DNA of 14,452 nt from an uncultured Collinsella sp. (GTDB lineage: Bacteria > Actinomycetota > Coriobacteriia > Coriobacteriales > Coriobacteriaceae). Below the pieces are notes generated by a model. That model was not told where the DNA came from and ran no database searches. It saw nothing but the letters and a program-made list of their open reading frames with translations. A program made the position numbers and the translations under genes. The stretch spans positions 1 through 14,452 of the forward strand of contig URNK01000026.1 in NCBI GenBank assembly GCA_900549195.1. The letters are read 5' to 3'. Below are positions 7,439 to 12,753 of the stretch, piece by piece. Each line of letters starts with the position of its first letter. The stretch's first letter is position 1.

Positions 7439-7930
7439 GTGGCTGTTTCGAATCCGCCTAAGGGGAGCGTTTCTTCTTCGTCCATCAAGCCGGTGACGCG
7501 CAAGGCCGTGCGCTGCCAGCGCGAGGTCGCCTGGCTTGTCACGCAGGCAGCGGGCAGGCTCGTGGCGAGCACGGAGGACGTCAACGCGCCTACGCCGAGC
7601 TTTGTGCTGGCAGCGGCGCTGGATTTCGTGCGCCAATTGGAGCTTGCCGAACAGGATGCCGGCGGCCACCTCGACTACCAGAATGTTATGGCGCCCGACC
7701 TGCAAACGTTCTGCCACATGGCCAAGTTGCCCGCCGCGCCCAATGCGCTTTCGGACGCAGGCTACATGTTTACGCTTTCGGGCGCGGACCTTATCCGCGA
7801 CATCTATGCATACTGCAGCGAGCTCGCCGAGCGCCACGTCTTTGACGCGGCAGAAGTCAAACCGGGATATGTCATCAAGCTGGTTCTTAGGCTGTTCTTG
7901 ATGGACGGGTTCGGGGCCATGCCGGCGTAA
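7439..7930 (+). CDS. Hypothetical protein, 163 residues
   Basis: The start is a GTG at 7439-7441 with GGGAGGG four bases upstream. After about 25 Ser/Lys-rich residues the protein is soluble and mostly helical: RCQREVAWLVTQAAGRLVAS, then SFVLAAALDFVRQLELAE, DLIRDIYAYCSELAERHVF and GYVIKLVLRLFLMDGFGAM. No signal peptide, membrane helix or metal motif is visible. The codon pattern resembles its GC-rich neighbours and the ribosome site is good, so it should be real. I do not recognise the family. One helical segment carries a SFVLAAALDF stretch like that of histone-fold proteins, but that is too weak to name. The gene converges on the AlbA_2 gene, with a 100-base gap holding no obvious terminator. 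Confidence 0.65.
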   Translation: MAVSNPPKGSVSSSSIKPVTRKAVRCQREVAWLVTQAAGRLVASTEDVNAPTPSFVLAAALDFVRQLELAEQDAGGHLDYQNVMAPDLQTFCHMAKLPAAPNALSDAGYMFTLSGADLIRDIYAYCSELAERHVFDAAEVKPGYVIKLVLRLFLMDGFGAMPA

Positions 7931-8030
7931 GCCGAGTCTTCAGCATCACCGTCGACTGAGCAACAACCGCTTTACCTTAGTGGGCGCCAATTGAGGGTCG
8001 ATTATTGGGTCGCCTCGTCCACTAATGCAT

Positions 8031-9497
8031 TTATTCCACGCGCTCTGACAGTCGATACTTGCGGTTGCGGCTCGTCGCCGACGCCGTAGGTTCAAGCTCG
8101 CCCTGTGCGATGAGCGCATTGACGCGTACCCTAACCTGGGAAATTGTGAGTCCCGTGCATTCTGCCAGCTCGCGCGTTCCCAACTCGTCATAGCGCTTGA
8201 GGGCCGCCATGATCAGGTCCCCGCCATGATCGACCTGCTCAACCTTTGAGCGATAGAGGACAACCTTAAACCGGTCAAAACCAGGGCAAAACAGAGGCTC
8301 CGACAAACCATGCGCGCGCATGGCGTCAAACATCATCGGGATGCCTGAGCCATTGCCCTCAGCCGGCGAACCTGCACCATCCGGCAGCGGAACAATCGAC
8401 ATCAGTTTCACAAGCGTCGCATTGCGACATCGGGAGCTGCCGTCAAACAGGTTCTCGCGAGTCTTTCCTCCGTATAGGCCGCCGGGGTTCGTCACTTCGA
8501 TACGGTCATCAAAGACGTCAACAGCGATCGACTGCCCACAGAACCGGTCTCCGTATTCTCGGTGGATTACGGCGTTGGCGATTGCCTCGCGCAGGACCTC
8601 CTCGGGAATCTCCAGCGAGTCGACACGCGAGACGCCTTTGATCATCGAGGTTCGTCGTAAATTCTTGGCGACCGCCGCGACGGCATCCGAGATCATTTCA
8701 CCCAACGTCCCCTCGCAGATCGTACGGTCCATGAACCTCAACGACCCCGCCGCGCCCTTCTGCGTTCCGGCATAGACCGCCACATCGATAAAGAGCTTGG
8801 GATAGAACTGCTGGGGATAGGCACCCGCGGCCAGGAGCCCGGCCTTAGTAACATTGCCCTGCGAGTCGAGGAAATTCAGGCGCTCCAGCTTCGTTTTCTT
8901 GTCCGGCGCGCCGCGCATCGCACGAGGTGTCAGTGAGAAAGCACGCTCTATCGTGCGGTCGACCAGGGCCTCGTCAAGATCGCCTGCGACCGCGCCGGGC
9001 ACTGCATCGCGATCACTGGGGCTCGCCCGTTCATACGATGACAAGGACAGGACCTCGGTCGACGAGAGCGGAACATCTTTATCATCGATGCGCTTGTAGC
9101 TGCCGCCTTGAGCGCCCCGCTCTATGACATAACAAGGCTTGCTCGACGGGTCGAGCTCCTCAATCGTGATGACCAGAACCACGGTGCCCTGGAGCTCCAC
9201 GCGTTCAATGGTGTATTTGGGCGGATTGGCCAGTTTTCCGCGCCCGCCGGCATCACCCATGCCCGCTACGAATTGGTTGAGCACCTTCTCGGTCTCAAAG
9301 TTCTCAACCGGGACAAAGCCCGCGCGCTCGCTCACGCCGAGCACGATAATTCCGCCAGCGGTATTCGCGAATGCGCTAACCGTTTCCCATACGTCGCGGG
9401 AAAGCGTCGTGGCGCTCTCCTTGACCTCGACGTTAAGATCGTCCGAGCCCATGCGCCTTAAAGACTCGAGCAGACCGGTCAGCTCGTTTTCGTTCAT
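8031..9497 (-). CDS. Schlafen AlbA_2 / HATPase_c_4 / winged-helix protein (COG2865-like)
   Basis: 488 residues from the ATG at 9495-9497, which has AAGGA seven bases upstream; the ATG two codons earlier is too close to that site. Residues ~15-140 form the AlbA_2 (Schlafen-type divergent AAA_4) domain: NVEVKES, then VSAFANTAGGIIVLGVSE, the usual nucleic-acid-binding signature. Residues ~285-410 match HATPase_c_4: EVLREAIANAVIHREYGDR, DRIEVTNPGGLYGG, and a GSGIPMMFDAM segment. The C-terminal ~60 residues read as a winged helix (LIMAALKRYDELGTRELAEC, then GLTISQVRVRVNALIAQGEL). Members of this group are usually annotated as ATP-binding transcriptional regulators; biochemical roles are mostly unknown, and some lie in defence or stress loci. 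The 340-base upstream region carries two copies of a 76-bp ATCTCTC repeat array. Autoregulation through this array is my inference. Confidence 0.87.
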   Translation of the reverse strand: MNENELTGLLESLRRMGSDDLNVEVKESATTLSRDVWETVSAFANTAGGIIVLGVSERAGFVPVENFETEKVLNQFVAGMGDAGGRGKLANPPKYTIERVELQGTVVLVITIEELDPSSKPCYVIERGAQGGSYKRIDDKDVPLSSTEVLSLSSYERASPSDRDAVPGAVAGDLDEALVDRTIERAFSLTPRAMRGAPDKKTKLERLNFLDSQGNVTKAGLLAAGAYPQQFYPKLFIDVAVYAGTQKGAAGSLRFMDRTICEGTLGEMISDAVAAVAKNLRRTSMIKGVSRVDSLEIPEEVLREAIANAVIHREYGDRFCGQSIAVDVFDDRIEVTNPGGLYGGKTRENLFDGSSRCRNATLVKLMSIVPLPDGAGSPAEGNGSGIPMMFDAMRAHGLSEPLFCPGFDRFKVVLYRSKVEQVDHGGDLIMAALKRYDELGTRELAECTGLTISQVRVRVNALIAQGELEPTASATSRNRKYRLSERVE

Positions 9498-9555
9498 CTG
9501 CATGTCCTTTCGCTCGGCCCGGCGGAGAATGCCGCGAATAGATTTCCTTCGTCTC

Positions 9556-9631
9556 TCAGTTATCTCTCGTAATTATCTCTCATCTTTCTGCTATCTCTCA
9601 TATTAGAGATAAGTGAGAGATGAAAGATAAG
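9556..9631. repeat. ATCTCTC array, copy A (in the AlbA_2 gene leader)
   Basis: A 76-base unit matching copy B (9721-9796) at 65 of 76 positions. Exact ATCTCTC cores lie at 9562, 9575 and 9593, and the inverted core GAGAGAT at 9615. Degenerate cores are at 9551 (gtctctc), 9604 (tagagat) and 9622 (gaaagat). The outward-facing cores make an imperfect long dyad: TATCTCT (9592-9598) pairs with AGAGATA (9605-9611) across a short loop. It lies about 60 bases before the AlbA_2 start codon. Confidence 0.85.
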
Positions 9632-9649
9632 ATATCTGCCATTTGTTTC

Positions 9650-9678
9650 ATTTAAACATGTTTTTGCTGGTAGAACAA
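9650..9678 (-). promoter_or_regulatory. Candidate promoter of the AlbA_2 gene, between the two arrays
   Basis: On the minus strand TTGTTC (9678-9673) and TTAAAT (9655-9650) are 17 bases apart. Transcription would start near 9643, just before copy A, placing copy A in the leader and copy B upstream of the promoter. Both boxes are imperfect matches. Confidence 0.38.
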
Positions 9679-9681
9679 TCA

Positions 9682-9696
9682 GTATTGAGACAATAC
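9682..9696. promoter_or_regulatory. Perfect dyad GTATTG-AGA-CAATAC next to the candidate promoter
   Basis: GTATTG (9682-9687) and CAATAC (9691-9696) are exact inverted arms separated by AGA. The dyad starts four bases upstream (minus-strand sense) of the proposed -35 box of the AlbA_2 gene. It is different in sequence from the ATCTCTC cores, so it could bind a second factor. Confidence 0.4.
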
Positions 9697-9720
9697 CATG
9701 ATTGCTTGTCTCTTTGCTGA

Positions 9721-9796
9721 TCAGTTATCTCTCATATTTATCTCTCGTCTTTCTGTTATCTCTCGTATTAGTGACGAATGAGAGATGAGAGATACG
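9721..9796. repeat. ATCTCTC array, copy B
   Basis: Second copy of the 76-base unit, starting exactly 165 bases after copy A. Exact forward cores lie at 9727, 9740 and 9758 and inverted cores at 9780 and 9787. Forward-core offsets within the unit (6, 19, 37) and the first inverted core (59) are identical to copy A. Differences fall mainly between cores. The 3' side ends about 50 bases from the IS200-type element. Confidence 0.85.
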
Positions 9797-9848
9797 TGAG
9801 TAATGAACGAGCGTGGATTTTTGGACGGTCGGAAAGTCCCTCAATCAG

Positions 9849-9871
9849 AACCACCCTTAAAAAGGGTGGTT
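9849..9871. repeat. IS right-end hairpin (tnpA-downstream side)
   Basis: AACCACCCTT (9849-9858) and AAGGGTGGTT (9862-9871) form a perfect 10-bp stem with an AAA loop. In IS200/IS605 elements such subterminal hairpins are the structures bound by the transposase dimer on single-stranded DNA. It could also stop transcription reaching out of tnpA. Confidence 0.75.
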
Positions 9872-9888
9872 TGCTCTTAGGGTATAAC

Positions 9889-9979
9889 CCACGGGCCCCG
9901 GGCTCGCGTCTAAAGGCGCGGGCCCGGACTTCGTCCAGGCCTAGTGCATCTTGACCCGTGGCGCGCCGGTCGAACCGGC
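9889..9979 (-). other. Compact structured block after tnpA (possible RNA)
   Basis: Five nested or adjacent stems fill the ~100 bases between the tnpA stop and the end hairpin. CCACGGG (9889-9895) with CCCGTGG (9955-9961) closes a loop. This contains an 11-bp stem, CCGGGCTCGCG (9898-9908) with CGCGGGCCCGG (9917-9927), with one T-G pair. Beside it is GGAC-ttc-GTCC (9926-9936), which shares two bases with that stem, so the two compete. Outside the closed loop is GCCGGT-cga-ACCGGC (9965-9979). No open frame here is convincing. It could be the folded 3' part of the tnpA mRNA, a separate ncRNA, or the remnant of a TnpB guide-RNA region. Confidence 0.5.
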
Positions 9980-9983
9980 GGGA

Positions 9984-10442
9984 TCACCCCCTCTTGAAGG
10001 GGTCCTCGTACTCCTTCACGCTCAGCTTGTCCAGCGCGATGTCGTGGGACTCCTGCTCCCTGATGTACTTGGCGATCGTCGCCTCGTTCAGGCCGACGGT
10101 GGACACGTAGTAGCCCTCCGCCCAGAACTTCCTGTTGCCGAACTTGTACTTGAGGTTGGCGTGCCTGTCGAATATCATCAGCGAGCTCTTCCCCTTCAGG
10201 TAGCCCATGACGCTCGCGACGCTGTACTTCGGCGGGATCGCCAGCAGCACGTGCACGTGGTCGGGCATCAGGTGCCCCTCGATTATCTCGATCCCCTTGT
10301 ACTCGCACAGCTTCCTGAGGATCTCCCCTATGTCGCTCCTGATTTGGTTGTAGATCACTTTGCGCCTATACTTCGGCGTGAACACGATGTGGTACTTGCA
10401 CATCCACTTCGTGTGGGAAAGGCTGTAGGCCTTCTGGGCCAT
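9984..10442 (-). CDS. tnpA: IS200-type transposase TnpA (Y1 HUH single-strand transposase)
   Basis: 152 residues from the ATG at 10440-10442, the usual length for IS200 TnpA. The start is chosen because AAGGGGTGG lies just upstream and the protein then begins MAQKAYSLSHTKW; the longer frame adds 14 leader-encoded residues. It shows the family run TKWMCKYHIVFTPKYRRKV, then the metal-binding HUH motif in HLMPDHVHVLLAIPP (HVH). The C-terminal helix carries the catalytic Tyr in YIREQESHD with the following Gln. No frameshift or stop is seen, so it should be active. It catalyses strand-specific peel-and-paste transposition of single-stranded DNA. Translation is probably held low by the hairpin that covers its ribosome site. 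Confidence 0.95.
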   Translation of the reverse strand: MAQKAYSLSHTKWMCKYHIVFTPKYRRKVIYNQIRSDIGEILRKLCEYKGIEIIEGHLMPDHVHVLLAIPPKYSVASVMGYLKGKSSLMIFDRHANLKYKFGNRKFWAEGYYVSTVGLNEATIAKYIREQESHDIALDKLSVKEYEDPFKRG

Positions 10443-10447
10443 GGCGA

Positions 10448-10509
10448 CCACCCCTTCGACTCGAATTCTTGACGGCCTGAACAATCGTCAATATCGGTCG
10501 GAGGGGTGG
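10448..10509 (-). promoter_or_regulatory. SD-masking hairpin in the tnpA leader
   Basis: CCACCCCTTCGAC (10448-10460, the complement of the tnpA ribosome site region) matches GTCGGAGGGGTGG (10497-10509) at 12 of 13 pairs. Inside it TTGACG (10469-10474) pairs with CGTCAA (10486-10491). In the tnpA mRNA the AAGGGG ribosome site would be buried in this long stem, five bases before the start codon. A leader hairpin that sequesters the SD is known for IS200 tnpA; finding it here by sequence supports the same control. Confidence 0.78.
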
Positions 10510-10529
10510 CTTTGTAAAGCCGTTTGTCT

Positions 10530-10575
10530 CCACCCGCGTAGCGGGTGGTTTAAAGCTGGCCGCTGCGCGGCCAGC
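10530..10575. repeat. IS left-end hairpins (tnpA-upstream side)
   Basis: Two perfect hairpins lie side by side: 8 bp with loop GTA (10530-10548) and 9 bp with loop TGC (10555-10575). The first shares its CCACCC/GGGTGG core with the right-end hairpin and is the likely transposase-recognition structure. The second may shield tnpA from transcription entering from outside. Confidence 0.65.
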
Positions 10576-10589
10576 GGACTAAAGTCTTG

Positions 10590-10628
10590 AAAAATAAAAA
10601 GCCCGCCGATTAAATGATCGACGGGCTT
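10590..10628 (-). terminator. Rho-independent terminator of the PTS operon
   Basis: On the minus strand AAGCCCGTCGAT (10628-10617) pairs with ATCGGCGGGCTT (10610-10599) through 12 bp with one G-U pair and a 6-base loop. The T-rich run tttattttt follows. It lies about 50 bases after the EIIB stop and directly next to the IS200-type element. It shows that the operon ends with EIIB. Confidence 0.92.
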
Positions 10629-10677
10629 AAGAAAGGAGGACCTGGTTAATAAATGCTAGACAATGGCATGTTTCCAG

Positions 10678-11151
10678 CTAGAAAACGTCCTTGGCAAGTA
10701 CCTTTGAGTCATTGGGAACCTGACGGATTTCGATAACCACGCCATCGTTCACAAGCTCTTGGATATGCTCGGCATCGGTTTCGGTCGCAAAGATCGCGGG
10801 GGTCGGATGAAGCGTGGTCTCGGGAGACTTTCGAGTTCCGCCCAGATTGATCTCCTTGATGTCTTTGCAACCCTTAGCAAGGCGATAGGCATCCTCGATC
10901 GTCTCGACAATGATAAACAGCGAATACTTGTCGGTGACGCCGCTGTTGAGCGCCTCGATAGCAGCGTTTACGTCTTTTATGACGAGTTTAACGCCGTTGG
11001 GGCGGGCAAGCCTCAAGGCCGCCTTCCTCATGTCGTCTTTTGCCACGGCATCGCTGGCACACAAGATGCAATCGACATCCAGCGCATGCGTCCAAGACAT
11101 GGCGACCTGGCCGTGAATCAATCGGTAATCGACCCTCGTAAGCTTAATCAT
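10678..11151 (-). CDS. PTS mannose/fructose/sorbose-family EIIB subunit
   Basis: 157 residues, the normal length for a free-standing mannose-type IIB domain. The protein begins MIKLTRVDYRLIHGQV, the family hallmark, with phospho-accepting His13. The later parts (AAIEALNSG, the LNLGG-like INLGGT loop, and a closing VPND) also fit. The ATG at 11149-11151 is preferred over the GTG at 11166 and ATG at 11160 because GTGGAG lies nine bases before it. IIB takes phosphate from IIA and passes it to the sugar bound in the IIC/IID channel. It follows the EIIA gene after 62 bases on the same strand, and the terminator comes right after. No IIC or IID gene is present, so it must serve an unlinked permease or a regulatory role. 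The sugar cannot be inferred. Confidence 0.93.
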   Translation of the reverse strand: MIKLTRVDYRLIHGQVAMSWTHALDVDCILCASDAVAKDDMRKAALRLARPNGVKLVIKDVNAAIEALNSGVTDKYSLFIIVETIEDAYRLAKGCKDIKEINLGGTRKSPETTLHPTPAIFATETDAEHIQELVNDGVVIEIRQVPNDSKVLAKDVF

Positions 11152-11213
11152 CAAAATCATCTCCACACGTAATAAAGGTAATGACAGGGTTGAATTATTC
11201 GTTGAAGCTTGAG

Positions 11214-11633
11214 CTAGAACTCTTCTTCTTCGACATCGGCGAGCATATCCGCCGCCTCACAAAGCTGGATAAACGAACGCGATCCCTCGACCGCGGCTTT
11301 GGCCTTGTCCGCATCCAGGGAGTCCAGCTGTGTAACCATTTCCACCAGCAGCGGCAAGTTCATTCCGGCGATCAACGTAAACGATCCGGTGGTCTGCCTC
11401 TGGATGAACTCGTTGTTTACGGAACCGCCAAAGATGTCAGTTACGACAAACCACGTGTCGGCCGGATCCTTCGACTCCATCCAAGCATCGATAAGCGCTG
11501 CGACATCCCTCGTGTCGTCATCGACATAGGCGCACAGACACTCGATTCGGTCGTTGGCGCCCATCAGGATCTCGAGAGAGCTCTTCATACCTTGGGCGAG
11601 ATAACCATGACTCGCTAGCAATATCTTATTCAT
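11214..11633 (-). CDS. PTS mannose-family EIIA subunit
   Basis: 139 residues, a single mannose-type IIA domain. MNKILLASHGYLAQGM gives the phospho-accepting His9 in the usual SHG context. Further family features are the VVTDIFGGSVNN loop, the GMNLPLLVEMV segment and a C-terminal helix ending in an acidic ADVEEEEF tail. IIA takes phosphate from HPr and hands it to IIB. The ATG at 11631-11633 follows GGAG by four bases. It is the first PTS gene after the GntR-type regulator (135-base gap with a candidate operator). The missing IIC/IID genes are unusual for this family, where all four parts normally form one operon. Confidence 0.94.
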   Translation of the reverse strand: MNKILLASHGYLAQGMKSSLEILMGANDRIECLCAYVDDDTRDVAALIDAWMESKDPADTWFVVTDIFGGSVNNEFIQRQTTGSFTLIAGMNLPLLVEMVTQLDSLDADKAKAAVEGSRSFIQLCEAADMLADVEEEEF

Positions 11634-11735
11634 AGTTCTCCAATATCAATAAGACGTACTATATTGTCATAACAAAGTATATTAGCAATCTACCCTACGC
11701 GGTGTGTCTATTTTCCAAATCCGCGAACGGTAGCA

Positions 11736-11757
11736 ATTGGTCGGTAAATTGACCAAT
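11736..11757. promoter_or_regulatory. Candidate operator ATTGGTC-N8-GACCAAT before the EIIA gene
   Basis: Perfect 7-bp inverted arms at 11736-11742 and 11751-11757 are separated by ggtaaatt. They lie 12 bases beyond the stop of the GntR gene and about 100 bases upstream of EIIA. A two-fold site of this size is the right form for a GntR/HutC dimer. A possible promoter with TTGCTA and TATAGT lies between the dyad and EIIA, but its 19-base spacing is poor. Confidence 0.5.
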
Positions 11758-11768
11758 CTATCTCTAAT

Positions 11769-12473
11769 TTACAAATAGAACTTCAGTCGCTCGGTGCAGT
11801 ACACCTGACGGGAGATGAAAAGCGGCTCGCCGCTTGGTGCATAGCGCCTGTCGACAAACAGAAGCAGCGGAGAATCCAGCTCCACGTTAAGGTATGCCGC
11901 CTCGAGCTCGCTCGCAGAGCAGACCTCGAGCGTACGCGTGTTGGGGCCCATCTTGATCCCCTGGCGATCGAGTACCGCCATCAGCGAATCCTCGAGGGAC
12001 TCATGCTCCAAAAAAGAAAGCGCAGCGGAATAGCTATTGGTTTCCAGCATCGTGGGCTTGTCATCCACAAGGCGCAGACGACGACTACGCAATACCTTTT
12101 GGGTATCGTCTACGCCCAGGAACTTCGCGTCTCGCAGGCTTGGGAAGTCCCAGCCCATTGCGAGAACCCTGGTAGACGCCTGCTTGCCCGCAAGCTGGCA
12201 CGAATGGGTAAAGCTCTCACGGTCGTCCGCGGCATACATCTGTGTGTCCGACGAAACGAACGTGCCCTTGCCGCGGGCCCTATCAACAAGCCCAGCATCT
12301 TCCATTTCTTTAATTGCGGAGCGAACCGTTATTCGGCTCACGCCAAATTGCTCGATGAGCTCCGCCTCGGTCGGGAGCTTATCTCCCGGGCGGTACGTGC
12401 CGTTGGCGATCGAATCAGAAAGCGCACGGACAATCTGTTTGTACAGGGGGACAACGCTATTTGCTTCAACCAT
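11769..12473 (-). CDS. GntR/HutC-family transcriptional regulator (wHTH plus UTRA)
   Basis: 234 residues from the ATG at 12471-12473, with AAAGG ten bases upstream; an ATG three codons earlier (12482) is also open but only one base from that site. Residues ~5-75 are the GntR winged helix: VPLYKQIVRALSDSIANGTY, RPGDKLPTEAELIEQFGVSR and ITVRSAIKEMEDAGLVDRAR, ending GKGTFV. The rest is a UTRA effector domain, with the usual LRLVDDKPTMLETNSYS strand and a C-terminal RQVYCTERLKFYL. UTRA domains usually bind a sugar phosphate or related small molecule that releases DNA. It reads in the same direction as the EIIA-EIIB pair just downstream, so it is probably their local regulator. The inducer is unknown. 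The dyad at 11736-11757 is a good candidate for its target. Confidence 0.93.
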   Translation of the reverse strand: MVEANSVVPLYKQIVRALSDSIANGTYRPGDKLPTEAELIEQFGVSRITVRSAIKEMEDAGLVDRARGKGTFVSSDTQMYAADDRESFTHSCQLAGKQASTRVLAMGWDFPSLRDAKFLGVDDTQKVLRSRRLRLVDDKPTMLETNSYSAALSFLEHESLEDSLMAVLDRQGIKMGPNTRTLEVCSASELEAAYLNVELDSPLLLFVDRRYAPSGEPLFISRQVYCTERLKFYL

Positions 12474-12482
12474 ATCAACCAT

Positions 12483-12685
12483 ACCTTTGCAAGGAATCAG
12501 CAGTTTATAGATAGATGCCTTATATCATATTAGAACTTTTTAGGAGTCCATATATTTCCTAAATGATTCGGTAAACGGGGTGTTATTTCACTTTAGCGGG
12601 GTGCAGCGGCTACCCACGGCATTCGTTATCAACCTAGCTAGGCTAGTCCACCCACATCGTCTTCAGTTCGCCGCAGAGCCGCGGC
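12483..12685. other. Divergent intergenic region between the GntR gene and the M16 peptidase gene
   Basis: An AT-rich stretch at about 12500-12600 should hold the minus-strand GntR promoter; TATAAA and TATAAG boxes are seen there, without a firm -35. No gene or RNA is recognised in this region. Confidence 0.4.
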
Positions 12686-12701
12686 CCCATATGGGTATAC
12701 T
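12686..12701 (+). promoter_or_regulatory. Palindrome CCCATATGGG next to TATACT, likely M16 peptidase gene promoter
   Basis: A perfect 10-bp palindrome (12686-12695) abuts a TATACT -10 box (12696-12701), 52 bases before the start codon. The -35 is weak, which would suit activator- or repressor-controlled expression. A CGCCCC-cgct-GGGGCG hairpin (12722-12737) lies in the leader just before the AAGGAG site. Confidence 0.35.
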
Positions 12702-12753
12702 CTCGAGGATTCGACTCGATTCGCCCCCGCTGGGGCGTCAAAGGAGACTGCAT

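Larger units (their letters stand above)
9849..10575 (-). mobile_element. IS200-type insertion element (IS200/IS605 family, tnpA only)
   Basis: A single Y1 HUH transposase gene is flanked by subterminal hairpins, as expected for IS200. The tnpA-upstream end holds CCACCCGC-gta-GCGGGTGG (10530-10548) and a 9-bp perfect hairpin, GCTGGCCGC-tgc-GCGGCCAGC (10555-10575). The tnpA-downstream end holds AACCACCCTT-aaa-AAGGGTGGTT (9849-9871). The two ends share the CCACCC...GGGTGG core. There is no tnpB. The limits given are the outermost hairpins; true cleavage points cannot be fixed because this family makes no target duplication. The element lies between the AlbA_2 arrays and the terminator of the PTS operon, a non-disruptive position. 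All parts look intact, so mobility is plausible. Confidence 0.85.

Noticed and set aside
7977..8025. TTAGTGG/CCACTAA arms between the 163-aa gene and the AlbA_2 gene as a shared terminator
   Set aside because: The arms are 35 bases apart with no strong inner stem and no T-tract, so a terminator call is not supported.
9556..9796. CRISPR array interpretation of the ATCTCTC repeats
   Set aside because: Cores are only 7 bases, occur in both orientations and have uneven 7-22 base spacing. There are only two large units, no unique spacers of constant size and no cas genes.
10555..10575. GCTGGCCGC hairpin as a transcription terminator
   Set aside because: No T-run follows it on either strand; its place at the end of the IS200-type element explains it better.
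10632..10736. Plus-strand 27-codon frame (ATG at 10653) after a perfect AAAGGAGG
   Set aside because: The spacing from the AGGAGG core to the ATG is 13 bases, too long. The frame overlaps the EIIB gene end in antisense, and the site lies just past a terminator stem with no promoter seen.
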